A stretch of DNA of 64,000 bases from Prorocentrum cordatum (GCA_963575745.1 CAUYUJ010017976.1:89245-153244), one strand, 5' to 3'. Counted from the first letter of the stretch, positions 32,646-42,157 are shown. The notes: generated from the sequence alone by a model not told the origin. Numbers and translations: made by a program.

Positions 32646-33779
32646 TCAGGGCGCGCCGTCCTGGGGCGGATGGGGGTGCAGGAGGAAGATTGACAAGGAG
32701 GAAGAGCATAAGCAAGAGGGATATGGACAAGGAGGAGGGCGGGCGACAAGCAGGAGCAGGAGGAAGAGTGACCAGGAGGATGGAGAAGCGGTCCTAGCCC
32801 CTCTTAGGATTCGCCTTCGGGCGCTTGCCGTTGCCCTTGTCCTTCTCCGTGTCCTAGTCCTCGTCTTTGTCGCCCCTCGCTGCTTTCGAGGGTCTGCCTC
32901 CCGCCTGGTCCGCGCGGGGCCTTTTTTTGCCTTGGGGTCCTTCTTTTTGTTTTCTGCGTTCTGCGTGGCTTCGTCTGCTTTCTCCCCCGCGTCCGCCCTC
33001 GCTGCGTCCGCCGTTGCTGCGCCCGTCTCGGGCTGCTCTGGTGTTGCCGCTTCTGGCGCTGCCGTCTCTGCCGCCTGCCGCTCCTCTGCCTCTCGTTTCT
33101 GTTTATGCTCCGCTTCCTCCTTGGCCCGCGCTGCGTCCTCCGCATCCTTGGCAGCCTTGGCAGCCGCTTCCGCCCTCCGTGCGGCCGCTTCGGCAGCCAG
33201 CAGCCTCGTCCTCGCCTGCGCTTCGGCGGCCTCTGCTGCCCTCTGCAGCTCCAGGCGGGCCTCTGCCTCCCGCCTCAGCGCGGCGTCCCTCTGCTGTTGT
33301 TGCGCCCGCCTCAGGCGGATGATCTCCTGCTCTGCCCTGCGCTCCTGCTCCTGCCGAAGGCGCTCTTTGTGCTTTTCGACGCGCCTCTGTGCCGCCTCCG
33401 CGCGATTCAATGCCCGCAAGAGCCTCCGATGCTGCCTTGCGTGCTCTTCCTCTAGCCTTATCAGCTCATCAGGCTCCTCTGACTCCTCTTCCTCCTCCAT
33501 GCCCTCTTCCTCCTCGCCCTCATCCTCCTCTTCTTCCTCCCCCTCTCGGGCTCCGTCGTCGGAGGCGTCAACCTGCATTGCTTCGGCAGGTGCTGCCGCT
33601 GCTGCTGCTGCTGCGGGCGGGTCTGCTGCCGCTGGCGGCGGTGCTCCTGCGAGCGGTGCTGCTGCGGGGGGTCCAGCCGCTGCTGCTGCTAACAGTGCTG
33701 CGGGTGGCGGGCCTCTCGGTGGCGTTGGCCCCCCCCCTGCGGGGGCGGCAGCTGCGCTGCTGTTTCGCTCTGCTGCTCC
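32646..33779 (-). CDS. Acidic coiled-coil protein of the transposon
   Basis: The frame is open from a likely splice acceptor (CCCCGACAG/GAG at 33779). The first in-frame ATG is at 33578 (MQVDASDD). Composition in order: Ala/Pro-rich segment, strongly acidic stretch (EEEEEDEGEEEE), then about 150 residues of heptad-like Arg/Glu/Ala/Gln sequence (RLEEEHARQHRRLLRALNRA, KHKERLRQEQERRAEQEIIR, RLELQRAAEAAEAQARTRLL), clearly a long coiled coil, then a Lys/Arg tail. The true C-terminus is uncertain. A different frame at 32800-32870 has a more natural tail (DTEKDKGNGKRPKANPKRG then stop) but contains a TAG. The gene may be the 3' part of the zinc-type gene upstream. Function unknown. Confidence 0.5.
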   Translation of the reverse strand, partial: GAAERNSSAAAAPAGGGPTPPRGPPPAALLAAAAAGPPAAAPLAGAPPPAAADPPAAAAAAAAPAEAMQVDASDDGAREGEEEEEDEGEEEEGMEEEEESEEPDELIRLEEEHARQHRRLLRALNRAEAAQRRVEKHKERLRQEQERRAEQEIIRLRRAQQQQRDAALRREAEARLELQRAAEAAEAQARTRLLAAEAAARRAEAAAKAAKDAEDAARAKEEAEHKQKREAEERQAAETAAPEAATPEQPETGAATADAARADAGEKADEATQNAENKKKDPKAKKGPARTRREADPRKQRGATKTRTRTRRRTRATASARRRILRGARTASPSSWSLFLLLLLVARPPPCPYPSCLCSSSLSIFLLHPHPPQDGAP

Positions 33780-34039
33780 TGTCGGGGAACGAAGTAAGCT
33801 CACCCCCATGAGAGGGGCCTCTCCTTGCGTTTATTCGGTCCCCCCTCGTTTATCCCCTCGAACAGGGGCCCTCCCTTCTTGGCAGCGCGGGGCAGGGGGG
33901 GGGGGGCGGTCCTGCAGCAGGCCGACCAAGACCGCCTCCCTGGTATCGCACCTCCGCTGCCAGTGCCTGGCAGGCGCAGAAAACTGACCAGGATAAACAT
34001 TGAGAAAATCAAAACGTCAAACCGACATAACTTCACTCC

Positions 34040-34617
34040 TCAATGTTTGAGGGTTCCCCCCTCCCCACCACTGGCACCCTTGCGTTGCCTGGCTCTGGCG
34101 ACCTCGCTCTTGCCGCCCCTCCACCTCCTCCCGTTGCGGTCGCGGTCGCCGTGCTCGTGGAACCACTGGGTCGCGTGGTGTTCCTGGCACGTCTTGCCAA
34201 CGCACACCGAGAAGAAGGTGTGTTTGCCGCACTGCCAACACTTCTTGCAGTTCATCTTGCGAAGCCACAAGCGGTGGGACGAGCGGGTGTACCGCTTTTT
34301 GGGTCCTGGAAGTCCAGCATGAACTCCTCCTCCGCCTCGCTGTCGTCGTCGTCGACCTCAAAGACAGGCGCGTGCCCGTCCTGCAGGGTGTCTCTGTAAA
34401 TCAATCCCTTCAGGAAGGGTCACGGGTCTCTGTGAATGAATCCCCTCAGGAAGGGGAGGTTCTATCGATAAATCCCCTCTGGCAGGGGTCTCTGTAAACG
34501 AATCCCCCCAGGAAGGGGCGCCTTGACCACTTGTACCCCCAGCTCCTCGTGAGGCCGCTTGCCGCCGCCACCGCCTTCTGGAGGCAGCCCGCCGCCGCAG
34601 CCGCCCGACATCATCAT
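34040..34617 (-). CDS. Small Cys/His-rich zinc-type protein of the transposon, two exons
   Basis: Exon 1, 34617-34522 (32 codons), starts MMMSGGCGGGLPPEGGGGGK and ends LGVQVVK. Exon 2 starts at 34380 with DGHAPVFEVDDDDSEAEEEF. The GC-AG intron 34381-34521 is phase 0, and AG/G holds at both borders. Exon 2 lacks one base: in the A-run on the sense strand (T5 at 34296-34300 on plus) one more A would join LDFQDPK to KRYTRSSHRLWLRK. The C-terminal part has MNCKKCWQCGKHTFF, CVGKTC and HHATQWFHEHG, a plausible C-x-x-C / H zinc-binding module, followed by a basic tail. It could be a DNA- or RNA-binding partner (inference). Confidence 0.55.
34381..34521 (-). other. Intron made of four hairpin units
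   Basis: A 141-bp GC-AG intron. On the plus strand, units of about 30-40 bp with TCTCTGTAAATCAATCCC-type sequence and a CCCCT...AGGGG-type hairpin follow one another four times (34394-34518), with different loops. Almost nothing else is in it. Confidence 0.65.
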
Positions 34618-34619
34618 GC

Positions 34620-35372
34620 CGGAAGCCTGGGGTCCAGAACGGTTGCGGCCGAAAGTTTATAGTCAGACTCAAAAGGCTAACATCTGGGGGCCTCGTGGGA
34701 GGCCCTTCGGGGGGGTGAATGTAATGGAATTTCATAGGAATTCGTCCAATTTTAGACCCCCCTTTTTTTGCTAAAAAAGGTGGGTCTAAAACTCGGCTGC
34801 TGGGTTGATTTTTTATCGCCCAGATGGCCAAACAAGTGGCCGTCACTCTTACTTTTCTCCTCATCCTGCCCCAACTCCCCCCTTGCATTCTGCTTCCGCG
34901 CGGCCTGGGGCGCCGAGAGGCACAGGATGAGCGCCCGCATGGCCGCGAGCTCGGGGCGGGGGGCTGGCCCCCAAGCGCGCTGGGTGTCAGCTCTGTCGAA
35001 CGGTTGCGGATTAAGAACATGAAAGCAGATGGGAGAGGGATGGAACGAGGAGGAAACGCAATGCCATACACATAATGAGTAAGCAGACTGCCGCACCTTT
35101 GATCCCCTCCCAGAGGGGTCCCCTCTCGGAGGGGGCCGTTGCCCTGTCTTATCGCGAGTGTGCTGAAGCCCCTCTTAAGGGGTTCCCCTCTTAAGGGGTT
35201 CCATCACTCGCCAATCCATCGCGCGGTCCCCTCACGGAGGGGCGCCCCTGCGATGAGGGGGTGTCGTCTAGCACTGGAGAGGGCGCTCTGCCAACGGGTA
35301 TGGCGATGGCAATGGCGATGAAGACGGTAAGGATGATGATGGGGATGGATGCGACGATGAGGATGGATGCGA
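34620..35372. other. Intergenic: hairpins and GATG repeat
   Basis: 34620-35100 holds no supported gene. 35104-35118, 35120-35134, 35169-35182, 35185-35198, 35228-35242 and 35245-35260 are CCCCT...AGGGG hairpins, two of them in direct tandem with the same loop (CTTA). 35297-35370 is a GATG-type microsatellite just after the stop of the next gene. Confidence 0.7.
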
Positions 35373-36780
35373 TTAGTCGCCCGAGCGCTGTGCCACGAAG
35401 CGCTCAGCCTCCGCCTTAGCCGCTTCCTTGGTGTCAGCCACGGTGCCGTCGACCAAGGCCTTCTTCAGCTCTGCGCCGATCTCCCTGAGCGTGTCCTCGT
35501 CCAAGGTGTCCTTGTACTTCTTCCCGCCGAAACTCACAAACTGGTTCTTCTCACCGTGCGTCCGCTTCAACCCGATAGCGTGGCCCCTCTTGTAGTACAT
35601 CGCGCTGTGCCCGCGGTCGGCGTGGCCAGCGGGGGGCCCGGCGCCGACCGAGGGCTCATCTGCAGCATCCACGGGCTCATCGGGTTCCAGCTGCTCTTCC
35701 TCCTCCCCCTCATCGTCCTGGTCCGTCTCCGTGTTCGCGGCGGCTGCACTGGGCTTTCTCATTGCAGGCTTCTTTGCCACTACATGTCCTGCTGGCTTCC
35801 CTTTTTTGCGCGCTTTCGCCTTCGCCTGCGCGGCTGCCGCTCTTGCTGCCAGGAGGGCGTTGGGCAGCTCCGTCTTCTCCGTCCTGCCGTCGGGAAACGC
35901 GGCATCCAAGAAACCATCGCCTCCTTTCGTCAGTGTTCCCCGCTCCTCCCTGTCTGCGAACTTCATCGCCATGTACATCGGCTCGGAGTTGAAATCGAAA
36001 TGCGTGGCCAGGGGATCCTGGGGCGGGTCTCTCACTTGCCCCTCCCGAAGGGGCTCCCCTCCCGAAGGGGTTCGGTTACGCCGTGAAAAATCAAAACTGC
36101 TCCCCTCCCCCTCCCACCCTGCCCGCCCCCTCCGATCCTCCTTCGGGGCCGCGGCGGGCGGGTCGGCGAGCTCGACGTCCTCCTGCGACGAGAACGCCAT
36201 CATCGGGCTGGTGGAAACCTTCTGTTTCTTCCCTGCCGGCCTCGGAGGCGGGCTGATGCCGAAGGCGTTCTTGATGACGTTGCGCCTGCTGCCCCCATCT
36301 GCGCTGGGCGGCGCGGCGGCCGTGGAAGATTTCGGAGGGTTCATCTCTATGTCGGAGCTGCTGTCGGCGCGTTTTTTGCTCTCTCCTGTGCTTGGGCTTG
36401 CCCTGCCAGGCTGCAGCCCCATTGCCTCCCCAAGCATTTTTGCGTGCGCCTCCAGCTTCCCCCCCCGTCTTGGCGATGTAGAACTTGTTGCAAACGTGGC
36501 TGAAAGCGTTGGCCACCTCCTGGCAGAAACGCCTACACTCTTCCTGGTGCATGTTCGGCTTCTGCTTCAACACGACATCCTGGAGGTTCTTCCATTTGAC
36601 GCGTGTGGTGAGCTGCGCAAGCGGCGAGAGAAACGGCATGTTGTTCTTCATGAAGTCATCTATGCCCCCTTGCAGTTGGCATTTTTCGATGAGACCAATG
36701 TGCTGTTTCACGAGCGGCTTCAACTGTTCCTCAATCACAGAAGAAGCCCGTATCTTCACCTCCGTCTTGCCCTTGACCAT
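35373..36780 (-). CDS. Accessory protein of the transposon with C-terminal SFGG motif, two exons
   Basis: The ATG at 36780 (MVKGKTEVKIRASSVIEEQL) opens a helical N-terminal region (about residues 1-115; KPNMHQEECRRFCQEVANAF). An extra base in the C8 run at 36459-36466 shifts the frame. With seven it reads on as KTGGKLEAHAKMLGEAMGLQ, and exon 1 (36780-36138) is then exactly 214 codons. Exon 2 (36017-35373) is 214 codons plus TAA. The 120-bp intron holds two hairpins. The C-terminal half has a Lys/Ala-rich segment, an acidic run and KNQFVSFGGKKYKDTLDEDT, then a helix LREIGAELKKALVDG. I have seen similar SFGG-plus-helix tails in dinoflagellate repeat-family proteins (memory, not checked). Function unknown. 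Confidence 0.6.
36018..36137 (-). other. 120-bp intron with two hairpins, possible GA-AG borders
   Basis: The sense sequence GAAGGAG/GATCGG ... CGCCCCAG/GATCCC has the same AGGATC on both sides, like a target duplication. Hairpins 36039-36053 and 36056-36070 share one loop (CCCGA). Because 120 is a multiple of three and has no stop, the frame also reads through unspliced. Confidence 0.5.
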
Positions 36781-37017
36781 TGCCCACCCCCCGCGCAGTG
36801 CGCGCAAGCAAGAGTAGCGCTATGTGCCCTCGAGCCTTCGCAGCTGCGGGATGTTGTAACATGCGCGCAATGTGATGCAGCCGATACCCCTCACTCAGGG
36901 GACGCATTGCCCCCTCACTCAGGGGATCCTTAACAATGCGCGAGCGAAGAAAAGTACGACTTGGCCAAAAATCATGGGTTGGACTATAGTGCGACCCAAG
37001 GAAAGTGCCAGGTCGAG
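36781..37017. other. 5' flank of the gene cluster inside the transposon
   Basis: Contains hairpins 36887-36901 and 36911-36925 (identical loop CACTC) separated by 9 bp, upstream of the first gene. Promoter function is possible. No TATA-like element is evident. Confidence 0.5.
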
Positions 37018-37062
37018 TTATAGTTCGACCCCGCACTATAGATCGACCTTGGAGTCTCAAGG
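37018..37062 (-). repeat. Right terminal inverted repeat
   Basis: Inverted copy of 27701-27745 with one mismatch (position 6, A for G). It contains two 18-bp subterminal units. A third, diverged one (GACTATAGTGCGACCC) lies near 36991. Confidence 0.85.
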
Positions 37063-37064
37063 TA

Positions 37065-37375
37065 TAGGGATCCCATAGGCCCTGCAGGGTTTCCGTGGGG
37101 GCCGTATGGGCATCCTATAGTCCTTCCAGGGTCTCCATAGGGATCCTATTGGACCCCGTTCCGGAGTGTCGCCGGAGCAAATATCGGAATCCGCTTAGGG
37201 TTTCGTCGGGGGAACGTGAGGAGAGTATTTTTTGTTATTGTTTTTTTTCTTTGGGTTGCTGGGTTGCTGGGTTGCTGGGGGGGGGGGGTGCTAGCCACGC
37301 GTCCTTGTGATCCGGTTCGAGTATTAGGGACAGGCGGTTACAGCGAGCGCACGGGACGCGTCCTTCATGGCCGCC
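37065..37375. repeat. 11-bp array, right part, then unassigned DNA
   Basis: 37065-37190 continues the CTATAGGG/CCTGCAGGG array after the transposon. 37190-37375 has a GGGTTGCT short repeat (37250-37285) but no gene. Confidence 0.8.
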
Positions 37376-37381
37376 TTGACC

Positions 37382-37435
<54 letters not shown>

Positions 37436-39947
37436 TTCTTAATTCTTATTTCTGAAAAGAGTAATTATTGTTGATCTCCCCCACCGGTGCATACTATTCT
37501 TTCTCAATCAAAGTGTGCCCCTCAACGCTCGCACCCTGTTTTTGTCAGGGGAAGTCTTCCTGCTCAAACTGGGCCCCTGGCCCCCAGGTTACAACAACAA
37601 CAACGGCTCCCGCCTGAGACTTCCTTACAATTTAGCCAGGACCCCCGCTCCCGCCCGAGATTTCTTTTCATTTTATTCAGGAATCGCGCTCTCGTTTGGG
37701 ACTTCCTTGCAATTTATTCAGGAAACGCTCTCCCGGCGCTCTGGAGTCGCGCTCTTTCATTCGGGCGCCGCGCCCCCGACAATCGGGAATCACGCTCTAG
37801 CCGTGGCCTTTCCCATGATTCATTTTGAAATCGCGCTATCGCTTGAACTCTCGCGGTTCCTGCAGGACTCAGGCTTCCGCGACACGCCTTCTCGACCTGG
37901 CCGCCTGGGCCCGCCTTCCCGACTTGCCCGTCAGGTCTACCCGCCCGATGGACCGATGGACCCGTCTGGTGTTTCCACGTGTATTCTGCTCCTAGCCCCC
38001 CTCATGCACATTCCGTACTCCATCCTCATCCGTTCCCTTTCCACCCGTCCTTTCTTCCCCTGTCTCAGGGGCTGCGCCAATTACTCGCTGCAGGTAAGGA
38101 AGATATACACCCAGGGGGGGTACGGTCGAAGACGGAGAGGGCGGGTACTTAGGGTTTGGGGTATACGCGTTGAGTGGCACGGGAGCAGGTCAGAGCGAAC
38201 AGTCTTAACACGATGGTTGTTGTTGTTGTTGTTGCTGTTGTTTTTGAATGTTATGTTTTAAACAGTTATCATTGTTGGACCCCCCAGGCGCCGTGGCGCT
38301 CTCGCTTCGGCGCTGGCTGCATTTTCATTAAAAATGAGGCTCACGCTCGAGCAGTTTGGGGGGCGCCAACCAACAACGCTCCCGCTCGAGACTTCCTCTT
38401 TTTTTGCCCAGAGCCTGTGCTCTTGCTCGCCGCCGAGAACCGCCGCCCCAACAAAACCACCGCTCCCGCTCGAGACTTCTTCCCGTTTTACCTTGGACTG
38501 GCGCGCTACTCTTTCTCTCATCGGCAACGCTCCCGGCAAGAACAACGCTTCCGCTCGAGACTTCCTCTTTTTTTGCTCAGAGCCGGTGCTTTTGCTCGCC
38601 GCCGGCAACCGCCGCCCCAACAAAAACAGCGCTCCCGCCCGAGACTTCCTCTTTGTTTTTCGCTGGGCTGGCGCCCAACTCTCTTTTGAATTGGCGCCGT
38701 CCTCAGCAAGAACAGCGCTCCCGCTCGAGGGTTCCTCCTTGATTCCTGAAGACGGTACTTCTCCTCGCCGCTGGAAGCCCCCGTCCCGACAAAGCTGCGG
38801 CTCCCGCTCGAGACTTCTCCCATTCTAACTCAAGGCGATGTTCCTCCTCGCCGCCGACAACTGCCGCCCCAACAAAACCAGCGCTCCCGCTCGAAACTTC
38901 GTTATGTTTCACGCTGGACTAGCGCCCTACTCTCTTTTGCATTGGCGCCGCTCCCAGCAACAACAGCACGCCTGCTCGAGACTTCCTCCCTTTCTATTCA
39001 GGGCCAGGTCCTTGCCTCGCCGCCGACAGCCCCCATCCCCACCAAGCCAATCCTGTCGCTCGATCCTTGTGTGTGTGTGGAAGCATCGCGCATGGTGGTA
39101 ACATAATTGATGTCGTTGTCGTTGTTGTTGTGGGTTGTTGTTGTTATTGTTGTTGTTGTTGTTGTTGTTATCGTTGAACTCTCACTGCTGAAGAATAATT
39201 ATAATTGATCCCCCTTTCGGTGACCATTGTGTTTTTCAATTGAAGTGCTTCCCCTGGGGCTCGCACCAGGTTTGTATCCTGGAAAGTCACGGGGCTCAAA
39301 CTACGCTCCTGGCCCCTTGTTTACAACAACAACGGCTCCCGCCTGATACTTCCTCGCAATGTATTTCCAAATCGCGCCCTCGCGCGGGACTTCCTCGCAA
39401 TTCATGTACGCATCGCGCTCTCGCGTGGGACTTCCTTGCAATTTATTCAGACGATGCCCCCTCGGCGCTCAGGAATCACGCTCTCGCTTTGGCTTTTCTC
39501 ATGATTTACTTGGGAATCGCGCTATCGTTCCAGACTTCCTCGCGATTCACGCAGGACCCCCGCTTCAGCAACCCGCCTGCTCGACCTGGTCGCCTGGGCC
39601 AGCCTTCCCGACCTGCCCGCTATGGGTGTGCCCACCCGATCTGCTGGTCTGGTTCTACCACTTATTTTCTGCTCCTTGTCCCCCTCCTGCTAATTTCGCT
39701 CGTGTTCCATTCTTCTCCCTCCCCCTTCCACCCGTCATCTCTTCCCTTGCTTTAGGGGCTGCAGTAAATGCGCGTGGCAGGTAAGGGAGATATACCCCAA
39801 GGGGGTACGATCTAAGACGACGAGGGCGGGTACCGACGGTTTGGGATATACGTATTTCTTGGCACGTGAGCAGAAAGGAACGAACAGTCTTAAGCTGATT
39901 GTTGTTGTTGTTGCTGCTCCTTTTTGTTGAACTCTCACTGTTGAAGA

Positions 39948-39978
<31 letters not shown>

Positions 39979-41033
39979 TTGTTGTTGTTGTTGTTGCTGC
40001 TGATTGTTTTTGTTTTTGTTTTTGTTGTTGTTGAACTTTCGCTACTGAAGAGTAGTTGTTGTTGATCCCCCCTTCCAGTGACTATGGTGTTTTTTCATTG
40101 GAGTGCTCCCCTTGGGGCTCGCACCCTGTTTTTGAATCAGGGAAATTCACTCGGCTCAAACTGCGTTGTTGGCTCCCGGATTGCAGCAACAACGGCCCCG
40201 GCATGACATTTCTTTACAATTTAGCCAGGACCCCCGCTCCCGCTTGAGACTTCGATTTTACGCAGGAATCGCGCTCTCGCTTGGGACTTCAATTTATACA
40301 GGAATCGCTCCCTCGGCGCTCTCGAGTCGCGCTCTCGCTGGAGACTTGCTTGCAATTTACTAAAATATCGCGCCCTTGCGTTGGAACTCCCTGCAATTCA
40401 CTCAAGCGCCGCGCTCACGACACTCAGGCACTCAGGAGTCGCGCTCACCCTTAGGACTCTCTCGCAGCTTATTTCGGAATCGGGATCTCGCTGCCCTTCG
40501 TGGCCCCGTCACGGCCCTTTGTGGCTCCCTCGCTGCCCTTCGTGGCCCCATTGCAGCCCTTCGTGGCCCCCTCCCTGCCGTTCGTGGAGCCGTTGCAGCC
40601 CTTCGTGGCCACCTCGCTGCTCTTCGTGGCGCCGTTGCAGCCCTTCGTGGCCCCCTCGCTGCCCTTCGTTGTGCTCGTTGCCCCCTCGCTGCCCTTCGCA
40701 GCTCCATATACGTATGCCGTGGCCCAAGGTCCTTCGTGCCGTCGTGGCCCCATATGCATGCCCTTCGTTGCCCCGCTGTCGCCCTCCGTGGGCCCCTCGT
40801 TGCCCTACGTGGCCCCGTTGCTACCCTCTGTGGCCCCGTCGTTGCCCCTTGTGGCCCCGCATTATCTGCCCTTCGTGACCCCCGCTCGTGCGCGCCCTTC
40901 GTGGCCCCACACGCATGCCCTTCGTGGCCCCGCTGTCGCCCTTCGTGGCCCCCTTCCTGCCCTTCGTGGCCCCGCTGTCGCTGTCGCTCTCGCTTTCGCT
41001 CTCGCTTTCGCTCGTCGTCGTCGTCGCCGTCGC

Positions 41034-41066
<33 letters not shown>

Positions 41067-41340
41067 TATCGTCGTCGTCGTCGTCGTGGTCGTTGTCGTC
41101 ATGGTCGGCCCCCTGTCCGTCCCTTTTGAGGTCGGGTTGCCGCAGATCAGCGCTGCCGCTGGCTATGCCGACGGTCCGCGGCCGCCCCGCCGCTTGACGG
41201 GGCCCGGCCTGCAGGGACGAAATATATACCCCCCAAAAAGGACAAGAGTGCGGGTATAAAGGGTTTGGGAAATACACGTTGAATGACACTCGAGCAGATA
41301 AGAGCGAACAGTCTTACAATACTTGTTGTTGTTGTTGTTG
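37376..41340. repeat. Family of (TTG)n-joined repeat units
   Basis: Three units share the same order: a (GTT)n tract (37384, 39110, 39895); a head with AATAATTATTGTTGATCCCC-like sequence; GGGGCTCGCACC; a body with GAGACTTCCT and CAATTTA motifs; then a tail of about 125 bp ending GAACAGTCTTA (38205, 39885, 41315), which runs into the next (TTG)n. A head without body is seen again at about 38228-38290 and at 54340-54390. 38380-39000 is an array of about eight 85-bp degenerate repeats with GCTCGAGACTTCCTC. Open frames in the units are not conserved as protein. Confidence 0.75.
40480..41110. repeat. CCCTTCGTGGCCCC array and GTC triplets
   Basis: 40490-40975 has units of about 21-24 bp with CCCTTCGTGGCCCCGTCGCT. 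40975-41110 passes into CTCGCTTTCG and (GTC)n. Confidence 0.9.
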
Positions 41341-41369
41341 TTTTTGTTGTTGTCGTTGTGACTCCACTC

Positions 41370-41580
41370 GCGGCCCCGCCCGCGACCCTCTTGCGACCCA
41401 CCAGCGACCCACCCGCGACCCACCCGCGACCCACCCGCGACCCACTTGCGACCCACCCGCGGCCCACCCACGACCCACCTGCGACCCACCCGCGACCCAC
41501 CCGCGACCCACCCGCGACCCACCCCGCAACCCCTCCGCGACCCACCCGCGGCCCACCCGCGACCCACCCCGCGCCCGCCT
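41370..41580. repeat. 10-bp CGACCCACCC array
   Basis: About twenty copies of a 10-bp unit CGACCCACCC with few changes. Confidence 0.95.
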
Positions 41581-41599
41581 CCTCACTCTTACCCGCAAT

Positions 41600-42157
41600 T
41601 GCGGAGTGCAGTACATACATGTGTACATATGTCTGTCTGTCTGTATGTCTGTCTATCTGTCAGGCTGTATGATTTTTTTTTGTGAATGCCTGTATAGGTA
41701 TCTGTATGCGTACGTATGTAAATGTTTGAATAATCGTATGGGTATGTGGATGCACATGAATACGTAGATGTATGTATGCATGTACGTATGCATAGGCGTG
41801 TATGTACATGTGCATGTGTATGCGCATGTTTATGCATATGTCTATGCATAATTGTGTATATACTTTCGTTTATGTACGTATGTATTTATAAATGTATATG
41901 CGTACATTTATGCATACGTCTATGTAAATGCACACGCATATGTACATATGTACGTGTTTGTACACATATATATATATATATATATATGTGTGCATCTGTC
42001 TATGTACATGTATACATATGCATATGCATATGTATAGGCATGTGTATGTTCATAGGCATAATTATATGTATGCATGCATGTATGCATGCATGCAAGCATG
42101 CATGTACGCATGTATATATGTGTACATGTTTGTATGCATGTATGTATGTATATGCAT
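41600..42157. repeat. TATG/TGCATG tetranucleotide microsatellite
   Basis: Imperfect TATG, GTCT and TGCA repeats. It abuts the left end of the foldback-like element. The same type continues beyond that element's right end. Confidence 0.9.

Larger units (their letters stand above)
27701..37062 (-). mobile_element. 9.36-kb multigene DNA transposon with 45-bp TIRs
   Basis: The left end reads CCTTGGGACTCCAAGGTCGA and the reverse complement of the right end reads CCTTGAGACTCCAAGGTCGA. The match continues to 45 bp with this single mismatch. TA is present on both sides (27699-27700 and 37063-37064). Deleting the element with one TA gives GGGACCCTATAGGGATCC, the local array consensus, so the insertion is nested in the 11-bp array. 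It contains five minus-strand genes including a DDE-type transposase-like protein, and a dense family of CCCCT...AGGGG hairpins. Superfamily: the protein points towards CACTA/Tnp2-like enzymes, whereas the TA duplication does not, so I leave it open. Confidence 0.85.

Noticed and set aside
32932-33987. Ser/Ala-rich plus-strand frame opposite the coiled-coil gene
   Set aside because: Shadow of the Glu/Ala/Arg heptad sequence.
27701-37062. Polinton/Maverick or giant-virus insertion
   Set aside because: No DNA polymerase B, retroviral-type integrase, packaging ATPase or capsid-like protein is visible, and the ends are only 45 bp.
37312-37325. tRNA-derived SINE promoter in front of (TTG)n
   Set aside because: Only half of a B-box and no A-box at the proper distance.
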